The notes: a model not told the origin generated them from the letters alone. 64,000 bases of DNA from Pyrenophora tritici-repentis (GCF_003171515.1 NC_089390.1:9490274-9554273), one strand, 5' to 3'; numbered from the stretch's first letter, positions 36,695 through 48,140 are shown. A program made the numbers and translations.

Positions 36695-37345
36695 TGCGGG
36701 GAAAGACACACTATTCTGTCGTCATTTCTCCTTTTTCTTTTCCTTTCCTAATGTCCTACTTCCTTTTTTCTTCCTTTTGGAGGGGTTCATGCAGCATCAC
36801 GGACTTGCATATGCGTTACGACTGGCGTTTGGTATGTTTTTTCCTTTTTCCTTTTTGCCTCGTCATCAAGTCGAGGGGGGACTGGGCTTTTTTGTTCTAG
36901 AAGCTCCTCCTCCGTCACATGCCTGTTTTCCAGGCCATCTCCTTTTGTCTTCTTTCACCTAACGTCATCGGCAAGCCGAAAGCGCGCCTCTTTGAATCGG
37001 CCAACTTGGGAATGGGAAATTAATCGGCCCCCTCCTACACTGCTGTTCTTTCCCTTTTGGTCAAAGGAAATCACAGATGAAGTGAGGAGTGCGGGGCCTT
37101 GATTGGGAATCGGGGTTGGATCAGGCGCTTTGCGGAGTTCATATCCTGCGTTCGTGTGCGTGTTGCGTTTGTGTATATATGTATATACGCCACCCATTTT
37201 TTCCTGTTCACTTATTCTTACTGCAAGCCGATGTGGTGTGGTGTGTTGTAACATGCATCAAGAAGAAGAACAGCGACTATAGAAGTTTTTTTTCTTACAA
37301 TTGCTAGAAGTACTATTCTACGCGCATATTAGGAGTTATCGGGCA

Positions 37346-37370
37346 AGATGAAGATGAAGATGAAGATGAA
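37346..37370. repeat. (GATGAA)n microsatellite
   Basis: About four AGATGA hexamer units, intergenic. Confidence 0.8.
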
Positions 37371-37999
37371 ATATCATGATACTTTTATTGTTCTAAAAAC
37401 CACCGTTCTCCATCACCCTTGCATTGATATACTCTGAATGAGGAAATCGCGATACAAACTTCCAGAGCTCATGTCTAGCTTTTTCCCTCTCCGCCCTTGG
37501 ACGGTAGTAGTAGGCTACCATAATAGATCCACATTGACAGCAGGGAAGCAAGATGCGGATGGGTAAATGTAAATGAGTAAAATAGTGCACGGATGCAAGG
37601 GAGGTCATATACTCCGTTACCGAAAGGATCTCGGCCGAACTGTTGTGGTCGTGGTTTTCTGCCCCCGCTTCCCGATTCTTGCCGTGCCGTGCCGTGGGGG
37701 TAACGTGTGGTTGGGTGGATGGGGGCGAGTATCGTGGGAGTAGACTAGCGCCGCGGCTGAATAAGATAGAATATGATGGGTACGAATGGTTTGTTTGATT
37801 AGTGTAGGTGTTTGTAGGATATGTGATGTGGGTTAAGATGCGTGTAGAACGAGGTGGGGATAGAACGAAGTACGGATAGAACGAAGTGGACATGTAAAGG
37901 CTGGGTTGCGTTAGTAGATAAGGGCTTGTCTACGACTATAACGTAAATTTATCTACGAAATGTGTAGAGAATGCGAGTAATGTGTGTGTTTGTTTACTT

Positions 38000-38031
38000 C
38001 TACTTCTACTACTACTACTACTACTACTACT
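38000..38031. repeat. (CTA)n microsatellite
   Basis: CTTCTA units followed by about eight CTA units, intergenic. Confidence 0.8.
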
Positions 38032-38906
38032 CCTAGGTTTTGGCAAGGAGACACGGGAGGGGTGTGAGATATAGAGTTGATGTGTTGTGCTTTTCTTCTT
38101 TGGAAAGGGTGGTGTGAAGGTGGTACATTGTTGTTAGCTAGAAAAAGTGGCTTTTGGTGGGTGAAAGGGTCAGTCTTGCTCACTGAGATAACTAGAGTGA
38201 ATATATGAGGCGTGAATGTGATGATTACGGATAGAGTATTGTGGTGTAGTAGCTTGTCACGTGTTCGGCGTTAGGTAATCGGCGCTAGGGTTGAGTATTT
38301 TAGGACGACTCCACGTAGAGGAGCTCGACAGCTATCGTACACCATTCTTAATACTACCGATTGTTACTCGGATACTTTCTTATTCTCTACTATCTACCGA
38401 TTGCGGGACGGCAGCCTCTCTTCTGACTATTGAGACTATCCCTCTACCACAGTATATAGGATCAATACATTCGTATACAATCGATCCGTCGTGATCCCTT
38501 TCTCATCTCCTGCTAGGCGAATAAATCCGCTTTGCAGAAGAACATTGCTGAAGCTTTTGAGTACTGTACGTCGAGAGCATATGTAAGTGGTATGTCCAGT
38601 CTTTCCCGTTTCCCAGTGTCGCCTACACCAGTGGTGGATTGTATCTTGTTTAATTTTGTTATGTTTTGAGATACTTATCTCGTTTTCTTGGTTGTAGTTA
38701 CTCTACAACTTTAAACTAGTATCGGCCAAGAAGCTGTGATTAACGGGAACTCGCGCAAGCGTGATATCCTTTGTTGCTAATGTTGGAGTGGGGTCATGTC
38801 CAGTTAGACGTTGAGGTCAGCGTGCTGACGCGACGACGATGTTCGGCGGTCTGGGTGAAGTGCTTTCATGCGTTGGCATCGTCGGGTGTATGTCCGAGCT
38901 ATCATA

Positions 38907-38914
38907 CCTACTAC
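38907..38914. repeat. left target-site duplication of the MITE
   Basis: CCTACTAC, identical to the 8 bp following the element at 39073-39080. Confidence 0.88.
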
Positions 38915-39072
38915 CAGAGATGTCAACAAGCAAGTCAAGCTGGCTTGATTCTTATCGATTGCAGATCACAGACCATTCTCTGGGACGTGCCACTGTGCAC
39001 GAGCCTCTATATTGTCTGTGATCTGCAATCGATAAGAATCAAGCCAGCTTGACTTGCTTGTTGACATCTCTG
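38915..39072. mobile_element. 158-bp hAT-type MITE with perfect 59-bp inverted repeats
   Basis: Bases 38915-38973 are the exact reverse complement of 39014-39072 (59 of 59), separated by a 40-bp centre. The ends begin CAGAGATG, matching the CAGRG-type termini of hAT transposons. The element is flanked on both sides by the same 8 bp, CCTACTAC (38907-38914 and 39073-39080), the target-site duplication length of hAT elements. It has no coding capacity and would need a transposase supplied elsewhere. Perfect arms and an intact duplication imply recent insertion. It sits about 390 bp upstream of the oxygenase start at 39463. Confidence 0.9.
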
Positions 39073-39080
39073 CCTACTAC
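39073..39080. repeat. right target-site duplication of the MITE
   Basis: CCTACTAC, identical to 38907-38914. Confidence 0.88.
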
Positions 39081-39462
39081 ACTGTAAATTGTCTTGATTA
39101 GAGTGGTAAAGATAATCTGGCTGCCAATAAACTCATGCTTCCGTACCATCGATATGTGCACTGCCAGATTGAACACCTGATAAGGACTATCACTTGTCTT
39201 TGTGTTATCTGGGTCGGTATTGGAGTTGAATAGTTAGGCCGAGTTGTGATGCATAAGGGCCGCGCCTAACCGCATTCAGTGGTAGGTCCCCTGGTCGCTC
39301 AGGTGAGGGGTAGTATCGATTGCTATCGAATGTCATGTGCCGTTTGTCCAGGTCGGATGCTCCGATTGATTGATTGATTGCTTATCGTGGTCTACTTAAA
39401 CCTCCCTCTTTCCCTACTTCACCTGTCATTTCTACTCGGAAAGCCTTTCAACAAAGCAAGAC

Positions 39463-40512
39463 ATGTCAACTGTAGCAGCACCTCTTGTACCCACCACCAC
39501 TCCATTCGTCGGAGCCGGACTCCTACCTACCGTCTGTACGCCCTATGATGAGACTTTCGATACCATAGACCTTACGGTCGCATCTCCTGAAGAAGCGTAT
39601 CAGAGACTTTCGCAAGCGGCGAGTACGACAGGCGTGGCACTCATCTCCAGCCTACCCGTGCGTCCTCCCATCTCCGCGATACAGAATCTCTTCGCGAGGC
39701 TGTATGCAGAACGCTCATTGGCCTCGCGACTCAATGCCACTTACCCCAAACGTGGTGTTTTCAAGGACGCCTGCTTGGTACCTGATGCTTCTCCTGAGAT
39801 TGACCAGAAGACGACTGTGGACCTCTCCATCGGTCGCCTACAGTCCCTGCGCGAGATGGATCCGGACCTTGTAGAAGAGCTGGGCGAAGACTTTGAAGAC
39901 ATCATGAAGTTCTACACATACATCGAAACCGAGGTCCTCCCTGTTATTACACGAGCTACGTCGAACATCAGTGACCTGGAGTTAGAGCTCACCCACAACG
40001 GAACCAACAACCACCTCCGCCTGATTGACTATTTTCCGTGCTCAAACCCATCTGCACCCAGGTGTGGCGAACACCGGGATTACAACACATACACCATTGT
40101 TTTCCAGGACGGCGCTGTGGGTGGTTTGGAGTTTGAGGTTGACGGTGTCTGGAAATCTGTCCCAGCAAGTGTCGATGCTGTCATCTCATGGGGTTGGTGT
40201 GCTGCTATCTTGACCAACGATGAGGTGAAGGCTGCCAAGCATCGCGTTCTAAGAACCTGGCCCGTAGCCCAGCGAAGGACTACCGCGGTTGTCTTCGTTG
40301 CACCTGATCTTGATACCGTCCTTCAGCCGACGAGTGGTCAAGGAACGAAAGATGGAAAATGGCGTCGAGAGGTCCAAGAAGGATGTGTGACTGTTGGGGC
40401 TTTCAAGGAGATCATAGGCAAGAAATGGAGGAGACGTGAGGGAAACGAACCCGGCGAAGTCATTCAAGGGGCACAAGATCGAGAGATCGAGGCGTATCTG
40501 AAGTCTACGTAA
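39463..40512 (+). CDS. 2-oxoglutarate/Fe(II) dioxygenase-like protein, intronless
   Basis: One exon encodes 349 aa from ATG 39463 to TAA 40512. The fold matches the isopenicillin-N-synthase-like group. The first two iron ligands are in CGEHRDYNTYTIVFQDG (HxD), the distal His is in AAKHRVLRTW, and the 2OG-binding Arg is probably in the following RRTTAVVF strand. The segment HLRLIDYFPCSNP is the usual strand before the HxD loop. It is only distantly like the oxygenase at 7001-8223, and the substrate is unknown. The promoter includes a GATT tract near 39366 and, further up, the hAT MITE. The first ATG follows a C/T-rich leader, so the start is well supported. Confidence 0.87.
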   Translation: MSTVAAPLVPTTTPFVGAGLLPTVCTPYDETFDTIDLTVASPEEAYQRLSQAASTTGVALISSLPVRPPISAIQNLFARLYAERSLASRLNATYPKRGVFKDACLVPDASPEIDQKTTVDLSIGRLQSLREMDPDLVEELGEDFEDIMKFYTYIETEVLPVITRATSNISDLELELTHNGTNNHLRLIDYFPCSNPSAPRCGEHRDYNTYTIVFQDGAVGGLEFEVDGVWKSVPASVDAVISWGWCAAILTNDEVKAAKHRVLRTWPVAQRRTTAVVFVAPDLDTVLQPTSGQGTKDGKWRREVQEGCVTVGAFKEIIGKKWRRREGNEPGEVIQGAQDREIEAYLKST

Positions 40513-41789
40513 TGCGAGGTGACGGGAACGTACCTTCTTCGCCATGAGGGGGTTGCGTTAGGGCTTCTGTAACTTAAGTTAGAAATTCGAGACTCATGTT
40601 TGTGAAAAAAATAATTGTGTCTATACACTGGACGTTGAGAATGACATGAGCCAGCACTAATCACCACCTGGCGCGAAACCAAGCAGGAGTGTAGGTAAGA
40701 GTGGACATTACGTTACTAGCGTGACAGGCAGGGATCGACGACCTTGGAAGCTACCCCGCTTTTGGCCTAGGGTCGATGCCTCGAAAGAGATGAGCCTCTT
40801 CGTATTGATGTCATCTACAACTACCACCACACATTTCACTCGCGACGCGAAATCTTCCGTATCACGAGTCATACTGCTCATCCTGTCACATGTTTCTTTA
40901 AGGCGTCTTCGCTTGCTTCGTCTTCAGCCTTACGTGGTCGCACAAAATACTCATGGTAGATAGTGACGAGGCTGAACAGTGGGTGGGCTAAATTGATGGA
41001 TTTTAGGATTGCTAATCTGATAAAGACATGGGGTAGGTAATATCTCTGCAGGATGATTGGACCCAGTAGACTCAGCCCAACATTGATACCATGCGTCAAT
41101 GAAAATCACCGCCCCCAAACGGCCCCAGATGATTGATTATACGCCCGGCTCCGCGATTGCAAGACCCAATACGCCCTTTTAATAACTTTAATCATGGACG
41201 GAGATGACCCATTAACAAACCGGGCCCAAATCAGCTCGTGGGTGTACAAGACGTTTTGAGGGAGTCGAACTTTCGCTATCCAAATGCGTCTATCCATAAT
41301 GTGTAGAGAAATAGTATACGAGCTTCTTCTTCTCCTCCTACTGAAAAAGCTGTAGTGACTCTCAATCTACAGTCTACCGTTGAATGTACGCTATCAAGAT
41401 GATCACGTACCAAAGCGGGGATCTGGTTGTCGATCAACGATCGCCTTGACCGCTTGAGCTGCAGTTTGGTGCAACAAAGGCTACCGTACAAGAACTCCAT
41501 AGGCTGCTGCGAGAGTTATAAATCAACTCATACGCCTTCAGACGAACCTATCTTGACTCTGATGACACCGATCGGCCACGACAGCCATAGTGTATTATGG
41601 GGCCACTTTCTGCAAAGAAAATTCTCACATGTATTTCCGGCCAGGCTGAGCAATGGTCTTACTTCTTATCTAGAATTATTTTATGCTGGACTATGAATAG
41701 TAGCTTCGGGCTTTACAGCCCAGCCCTTCTTTCATTCTTACTTCGTTCAAGCAGACTACACTTATTCTTCATTTCAGCGACTCGCAATC
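40513..41789. other. intergenic, about 1.3 kb
   Basis: This holds the 3' flank of the oxygenase and the promoter of the NLR gene. No supported gene was found. Confidence 0.5.
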
Positions 41790-44700
41790 ATGACATCGAA
41801 ACCTGCCAGTACAAAACTGTTCATGCAGGCTCGGAAGAAATTCGAAAGAGAATGCAAGCGGAAGTACCTGGAAGGAAAAAAAAAGTCCAATACGAAGCAT
41901 TCCTTAATGACAGTGGCAGCTCTGAAGAGGCAACAGTGGCTGCTCAAAGACTCCAGGACAAAGCGGTACAGAAATGGGCGGATATGAAAGACCGTGACAC
42001 ACATATACCGGACGTATGGATCAGGGGAATCATGCTCGGCATCACCAAATTTATCACTTTCGGTGATGTCGCAATGCAAGTTGCACCCCAAAGTGTCGGT
42101 CTGGCTTGGCTTGGTATCAGGCTCACACTCTCCGCCATTCAGAGTGACTTCAGCCTCTATGGTCTATTCTCAACTGGTTTGTCGGATGTCACTGATATCA
42201 TGGTCATTATGGCACAGTACGAAATGCTGTATAATAACAATTACGACGGCAAGACGGAAACCAAACTGCAAGCAAGCTCTAGCCTGACGAAACTATCCGA
42301 TACCATTGTGGACACATATACAGCGGTTCTGAACTTTTCATTTTCTGTCCATAAACATTTGAACGGCGGGACACAGGCAAAAATACGCCATGCAGTTGAG
42401 CATTCCTTTGGTATTCCAAAGGCAAAGTTTCAAGAGAAGCTCGATATCGTGTCAAAGTTCAAGAAAGAGGTCCTTGAAACTAGCCATCGTGTATTCCAAG
42501 AAAAGTCATTGCGGCAATCGGAATTAGTACTCAGTGCTATCAGCAGCATAGAAAATACTGTAAGCAATATTGGAGACTTCCAGAGTACGATGCAGGACCT
42601 GAAAGATCGGACAACTGCAACCACCAAGGCCGTTAAGGAGATGCAAAAGGAATTGAGAGAAACTAGTACGAACACAAAAGCCAAAACGCCATGGGACATG
42701 GCTGTTGACGATTTCAAGAAAAACAACGAAGCACTGAAGCCGTTGAATGACACCAGCGAAAAGCTCGGTGACGCGATTGATCTGCGTTATCCTGGAACAT
42801 GCCAATGGATTTTTGAGCAGCCAAAGTACCGAGATTGGCAGGTCTCAAGCAAAGGCATGCTTTGTCTCGAAGGTCAAGAGGGCAAGTCGGTGCTCCTTAT
42901 TAGAAGTGCCTGTGTTGACTCCGTACAGGTTCTGGAAAATCCGTTGTTCTTGCAACCGTTGTCGAACATCTCGATCTTGATGTGGAATATACCAGCAAAA
43001 TATTTTATCTTTCTTGTGGACTCAACCGGGACGACGATTCAAGTCGAGTTGCCCCAACGGCTGACAGTATCTGCAATAAGCTTCTCCATTGGCTTTATGC
43101 TTTCGCAAAGCAGAATGAGCAACAAATCGAGGTCTTAAAAGACTGCAACGGATTCTTCGAGAACTTCAGAACGAAAACGAAGGAAGAGGGCAAGGATATC
43201 TCCTCGAAAATGGGCCTTGTAGGTACTGGTGAGAGTGGCCCAGATTTCGTGGATACATTTTCCTCGTTGATGCAACGACTCGATGTTGGAGTCACCATTG
43301 CTTTAGATGGGCTGGAACGCATGCCTCTTAAAGACTCAGAAAACCTGGTTACACGACTAAAAAGCCTTCGCGACCGGATGTATACCAAAGCTTCCTTCAG
43401 AGTCATCGTGACATGCGGTTTGAAAAACCGCGTCCATGATATGATGATATCACTCAATGTTGGCGAGTTTAACCGGGAGGACATGGCGAAGATGCTCTCT
43501 GAAGAACTCAAATCAATACCCGGTTTAACTCAATCTGAGTTCAAAGAAGCCACCGATGCAATTCGTCACAAAGCTGGTTCTCGATTTGCATATGTTAGAG
43601 ATATCGGCATACCTTTCATGCGGGAACCCTTCCAGCGACCTATGTCAGACCGTCTAAATGCACTACCAGAGGGTATGAAAAAAGTATACAGTACGGCACT
43701 CCAAGTTATGGGACCCAACCATGCTGAGCTACTTCGCACGGCACTAATGTGGACGTTGCTAGCTCGTGTCGACCCCACAATTGAACTAGTCATGGATACA
43801 TATAACAGAAAGTACGAGGAACGTGTCACCAAAGCCGAAGCAGAAGCCCGCTCTCTTGAGCATCTGACGTTAACTGGTGCTCATGGGCTAGAACTAAAAC
43901 AATTACGAAACGCAAGTGGTCCTTTTCTCCGGATCAACCAAGACACTACCGTCGTCCTCACCGATTTTGACCATATCAAAGAATTCGTCATGAAAACAGG
44001 CAGCTCCGAGTTACCACACAGTTCGAACAAGGAGACATTATGTACGAGCTGTCAGTCCAGCCTGACTAGTACCCGGTCTGTAGAATTTGATCAGAAATAT
44101 GGCCATCTCCATCTCGCGCGGATATGCTTGAGGCATCTGAATAATCCTGTTTTCCAAAGAAAAGCCATTGGTCAGTCAAAAGAGGACAGAAGAGAGAACG
44201 GAATTGATGAAACAGATGGCATGGTTGAACACAACGGTGATATGCAAGAGGTCGCTGTTCTTACGGAAAACGACCCGACGACAAAGACACAGAACGGCAT
44301 CATGGCAGACGCTACCGGGCTTGGCACAGAGATGAAAAACGAAGACAAAAATAAGTTGGAAGAAGCGGATGAGCATAAAACTGTGGGCCCTAGCCCCGAA
44401 AGACACAGTGACACTGACACCGACACTGACGATTTCAACGACGACAAGGATCGGTGCATTGAACAATACCCTGACGATTATGGCGACAGTATGAACTTCG
44501 ATTGCAGTACCTACGAGAGTCGCTACGAAATGCAATACTGGATGTACCATCTTCGCGAGGCACAAGAGCAATGGAACTCAACGGAGAGGGCAAAAAGTCA
44601 AGGCTGGGCAGAGATCTTCGATGAGCTCGACTATCTCACCTCAACCAATGTGTCCTTTTTTAACCTCTTGGAAAACAATGCCAATCCACTCAGTGTTGCC

Positions 44701-45258
44701 GCTAAACATGGATTAACCAGCTGGATCCAGCACTTGCTTGTGAAGGGCGAAACGCATAACAGCCAAGAAGAAATCCAAAGCGCGTTGGAGGTAGCAGCTT
44801 CTCGCCTGAACAATACTGCTACCTTGAAAACACTTCTTGAGAACATCGAAGAACCAAAGGATGTCGAACGGTTCAATGGCGCGTTCCAAAAATGCCTGTC
44901 CGTTGATCCAAGCTTCGATACGATCAAGTTATGGCTTGACTATGGTGCCGACCCGTCCAAATCTAAGAGATATAATGGTTTTACTGGCTTCCACTACTTT
45001 GCGTGGGGTGGAACCGACTCAAGAGTGCTTGCTCTCCTGTTGGATCATGTCACTGAACCAAACATCAATGTCCAAGCTCGCGACGGTATGACTCCGCTGC
45101 ACCTACTAATGTGCCGACAAGAAGTCCCCAAAGATCTTTTGAAGACTTTCCTCGATCATGACGCGGATATCAACAGAGACGACTCACACTCAAAGCGCCC
45201 ACTACAACTAGCTAGTGTCTGGGGTGAACTTGCAACCTTGAGGATTCTGCTCGATTAA
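41790..45258 (+). CDS. NLR-type STAND protein (N-terminal helical domain, NACHT, ankyrin), truncated by in-frame stop
   Basis: Fungal NLRs are thought to act in non-self recognition and cell death. As written, translation can begin at ATG 41852; exons 41852-42881 and 42929-45258 give 1,119 aa. The N-terminal region carries IPDVWIRGIMLGITKFITFG and SVGLAWLGIRLTLSAIQSD, typical of the helical domain before fungal NACHTs. A 47-bp intron with a GC donor (GGCAAGT at 42881) and CAG acceptor joins LEGQEG to SGKSVV, giving the P-loop GQEGSGKS. Walker B is VTIALDGLERM. An acidic linker leads to ankyrin repeats, and TAA at 45256 ends the frame. A better-looking start at 41790 (MTSKPASTKLFMQARKKFE) is out of frame by one base, at an A9 run (41876-41884). 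Confidence 0.8.
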
Positions 45259-46707
45259 CCAATCTCCAAGATAAACGACACAGATGACAAAGGCAGAACC
45301 GCTCTACATGAGGCTGCCATTAACAACCATCCAAAATGCATGCATCTCTTAGCAAGCCACGGAGCAGACGTAAATGCGCCTGATATGTATGGTCGCGTTC
45401 CTCTGCATGATGCAGCCCGGCGCGGAGAGAAAGAATGTGTTGAAATACTACTCCAACACATCGCGGAAGTCAACATGAGAGACAAACACAATAGGAGTCC
45501 GCTTTTCTTTGCATGTCTTGGCCAATCCCTCGATAATGCAGAAGTACTACTCGTCACGCTGCTGGAGATGAAGGTGCCAGTGAAGGAGATTAACCAGGTG
45601 ACCAAGAGAAAGCGCTCTGTAATTCACCAGGCTGCGTCACATGGATTCAATACTATCATTGAAAAGCTTATTGAAGCCGCAAGGGCAGAACAAGACCTCG
45701 AGAGCTTGGCAATCAACGTCCAGGATTCTTGTAAAGGGATGACGCCGCTGCACCGAGCGGCTGTTTTTGGTCATGTGGATTGTATCAGTTCATTGTTAGA
45801 AGCACAAGCAGATGCTACGATTCGCGACAAGAATGGAAGGGCTGCTCTTGTCCTTGCTTACGAACAGTGGACTCTGTCAGACAGTCAAGAGTTTGAAAAG
45901 AGTATTTCCCTCCTCATTGTAGCAGATGCCGATGCTGCACGAGCGGATGCTGAGCTGGCAGCAATTTGCGCTGCCAATGGGAGCGTACCACTTCTTCGAA
46001 AGCTCAGTGAACTGGGCGCAGACCTCAGTCGCCAAGATCAATACAGCTGGACCCCACAGCAACTAGCACGCAAATACAGGCGTACTGAGGCTGAAGAGTT
46101 TTTGAAGTTGCAAGCTGGAGAAGCAGGACTACTAACTTCTCGGTGGTTGGTCAGCCCAGAGACTATGATATCAGATGATGGAAGGACGCTGACCCATCGA
46201 TCCGGCAAGCGTGTTTGTTACTCGACCAACAAGCCTATACCTGCATGGTTTGACAAATTCTACTTTGAGGTCACCTGTAAGAGCCCACCTGCTACAACAG
46301 ATAAAGATCGGGAATGCATGCAACCAATTGTGGCCATCGGGATCTGTACCATCGACGCCAGTGCAATCAACTATCCAGGATGGCCTTCTCGTACCCGTGC
46401 GCTATCCGCAAAGTCATGGCGCTACTATGGTGATAATGGTGGCTTATACACATCTGAAGGCAACGTGGGTTATATGAGTAAGCAGGGAATTCCTTATAAA
46501 TACGGTCGGACAGTTGGTTGCGGTGTTGATATGGAGAAGGGAATAATTTGGTTCACATTAGATGGGAAACCACTTCATGTACAGTTTGAAAATGTCTCCG
46601 GACGGTTATTTCCGATGATTGGACTGCGGGACCCAATGATACTGGAGACAAATTTCCGCGTCGAGAAGCTAGTCGAGACTATTGGGAACGGCCAAGGAGA
46701 TTTGTAG
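45259..46707 (+). pseudogene. severed C-terminal half of the NLR: ankyrin repeats plus SPRY domain
   Basis: The reading frame of the NLR continues unbroken past TAA 45256-45258 for 482 more codons. Several further ankyrin repeats follow (for example RTALHEAAINNHPKCMHLLA, GRVPLHDAARRGEKECVEIL and MTPLHRAAVFGHVDCISSLL). A SPRY-like domain comes next, from FYFEVTCKSPP to about MILETNFRVE, with VAIGICTID, SWRYYGDNGGLY, VGCGVDMEKGIIWFTLDGK and GRLFPMIGL in the right order. The first ATG available is 45340, which could start a 455-aa ankyrin-SPRY protein if separately transcribed. More likely this is the tail of one NLR of about 1,600 aa cut by a nonsense change. Confidence 0.8.
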
Positions 46708-47086
46708 ATGATGTTGAAAGGATTTCATTCCATATGTCGGTTGTTAGGGCTCATCATATGCTGTTTCTCTTTATTCCATAGTTGACTTCACACATTTCCT
46801 CTAGGGTGGGCAATATATATCTCATTCTTAGAACGTAATACATTCAACTTATTCAAAGAACATCTAGACTTCAAGTGGTCACAGCCAGGCCTCATATGTG
46901 GCAAACGTCAATGCAAAACGTGATATCTTCAATCAATATCCCACGCCACGACCAACTCAGCGACCACATCACAAGGACCTGACATACATTCACACACCAC
47001 CATTATGTGCAAAACCCAAATACCCCCTCCCTTTCCAAAAAATATCTCCAAAAAGCCGACCCACACAAACCCAACAACCCTTAGAA
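46708..47086. other. intergenic, 379 bp
   Basis: This holds the 3' end of the NLR and an A/C-rich leader of the next gene. Nothing else is seen. Confidence 0.5.
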
Positions 47087-47755
47087 ATGATACTCATAGT
47101 AGCAATCCCTAGCTACTACCTCACCTCCTCCTACGCCTTCACGCCCTCCCCAAAAACCCACCCCACAACAAGCACCCGCTACATCGCCCTCGGCCCCACC
47201 GCGTCCTCCTCCCTCGCAACGCGCAACCACAAAATCGCAAAAGACGTGTTAACCTGGGGCTGGCTCGTCTACTCCGCTGACACATCGCTCCCCGGAAACG
47301 CAGCCTGGTTCGCGAAATATCAGGCCGCGGCAAAGGATAAGGGCTGGGAGGAGGATCTTTGGCGGATCTGGCAGAGCGAGCATGGTGTTAGGATTTTAGC
47401 TAGGGAGAAGGTGAGGAGGAAGGGGGAGCGTGGGGTGAGGGGAATGGTAGAGAGGGTGGCAGGGTGGGTTAGAAGGGAGATTGATTGGAGGGGAGTAAGG
47501 GAGGGGGTGTTGAGGGAGTGGGAGGAGCAGAGGAGGGTGGCGAGAGGGAAGGGGGATGAGAAAGAGGGAGAAGTGGAAAGGCAAGTGAAGAAGAGTGAGT
47601 CGATTATTTCGCTAAAGGGGTCTTTTATGCAGAGGATTGAGGGGTTGACGGGGACTAAGGAGATGGAGGAAGGGTGGGAGAGTGATATATTACCAACGGT
47701 GTTGCTGATGGATTCGGTATTGGAGGATGGTAACCCGTTTTTCCTGGCAAATTAG
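47087..47755 (+). CDS. hypothetical protein, 222 aa
   Basis: I do not recognise this protein. The frame opens further upstream (46898), but that part is A/C-rich non-coding-like sequence, so ATG 47087 is preferred. It starts with a hydrophobic stretch (MILIVAIPSYYLTSSYAF) that could be a weak signal or anchor. A small globular-looking segment follows, with DVLTWGWLVYSADTSLPGNA, then a very Arg/Lys/Glu-rich helical stretch (about residues 105-165). It ends MDSVLEDGNPFFLAN. Codon use shifts from C-ending to G-rich halfway, as in the oxygenase at 7001. Confidence 0.6.
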   Translation: MILIVAIPSYYLTSSYAFTPSPKTHPTTSTRYIALGPTASSSLATRNHKIAKDVLTWGWLVYSADTSLPGNAAWFAKYQAAAKDKGWEEDLWRIWQSEHGVRILAREKVRRKGERGVRGMVERVAGWVRREIDWRGVREGVLREWEEQRRVARGKGDEKEGEVERQVKKSESIISLKGSFMQRIEGLTGTKEMEEGWESDILPTVLLMDSVLEDGNPFFLAN

Positions 47756-48140
47756 TCATTTGATTCAGGAGTAGAAATTCCAAACATGATGTTATTTATT
47801 TCAGGATATTACGCCGCTGTGTTTGCAAAGGCTGTGTCACGTTTCTGGGACAGTAAAATCGAGTAAAGAGATAGGCTTGTTAATTCAACCAACAACGTTG
47901 CGCCTGTATGCAACGGGCATTGTGCCCTTCACACAATCTTCGTATCCTATATCCCTTATTGCATCCTACCAAAGAATCATCTCCCTCCCCATCCCTCCTG
48001 ATGTATGACCTTACATTACAACCCCACTACTTCGACCCCCTCATCACCGTAAACCTCTCCTTCAACCGTCGACCAAACCTTGCCAACCTGTCTCCCTCTC
48101 TACGGATAATTGCCCCAACAACAGTTCCCCGCAGCCGCTC
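47756..48140. other. intergenic between convergent genes
   Basis: These 385 bp are the 3' flanks of both hypothetical genes. No gene is seen. Confidence 0.5.

Larger units (their letters stand above)
36695..38906. other. intergenic, about 2.2 kb, simple-sequence rich
   Basis: This is T-rich 3' sequence after GH79. It contains GATGAA units at 37346-37370 and a (CTA)n tract at about 38000-38031. The minus frame 37393-37893 (166 codons) has no family resemblance and is not called. The stretch 38280-38520 might be an old LTR fragment but lacks proof. Confidence 0.5.

Noticed and set aside
37393..37893. 166-codon minus-strand open frame
   Set aside because: Codons are unbiased, the product is low in complexity at its start, there is no family resemblance, and the region is simple-sequence rich.
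45200..45320. Intron that would remove the TAA at 45256
   Set aside because: The only nearby donor/acceptor pairs (a GTGAAC donor with a CCAAG acceptor) would delete part of an ankyrin repeat that reads well as protein, and they match the consensus poorly.
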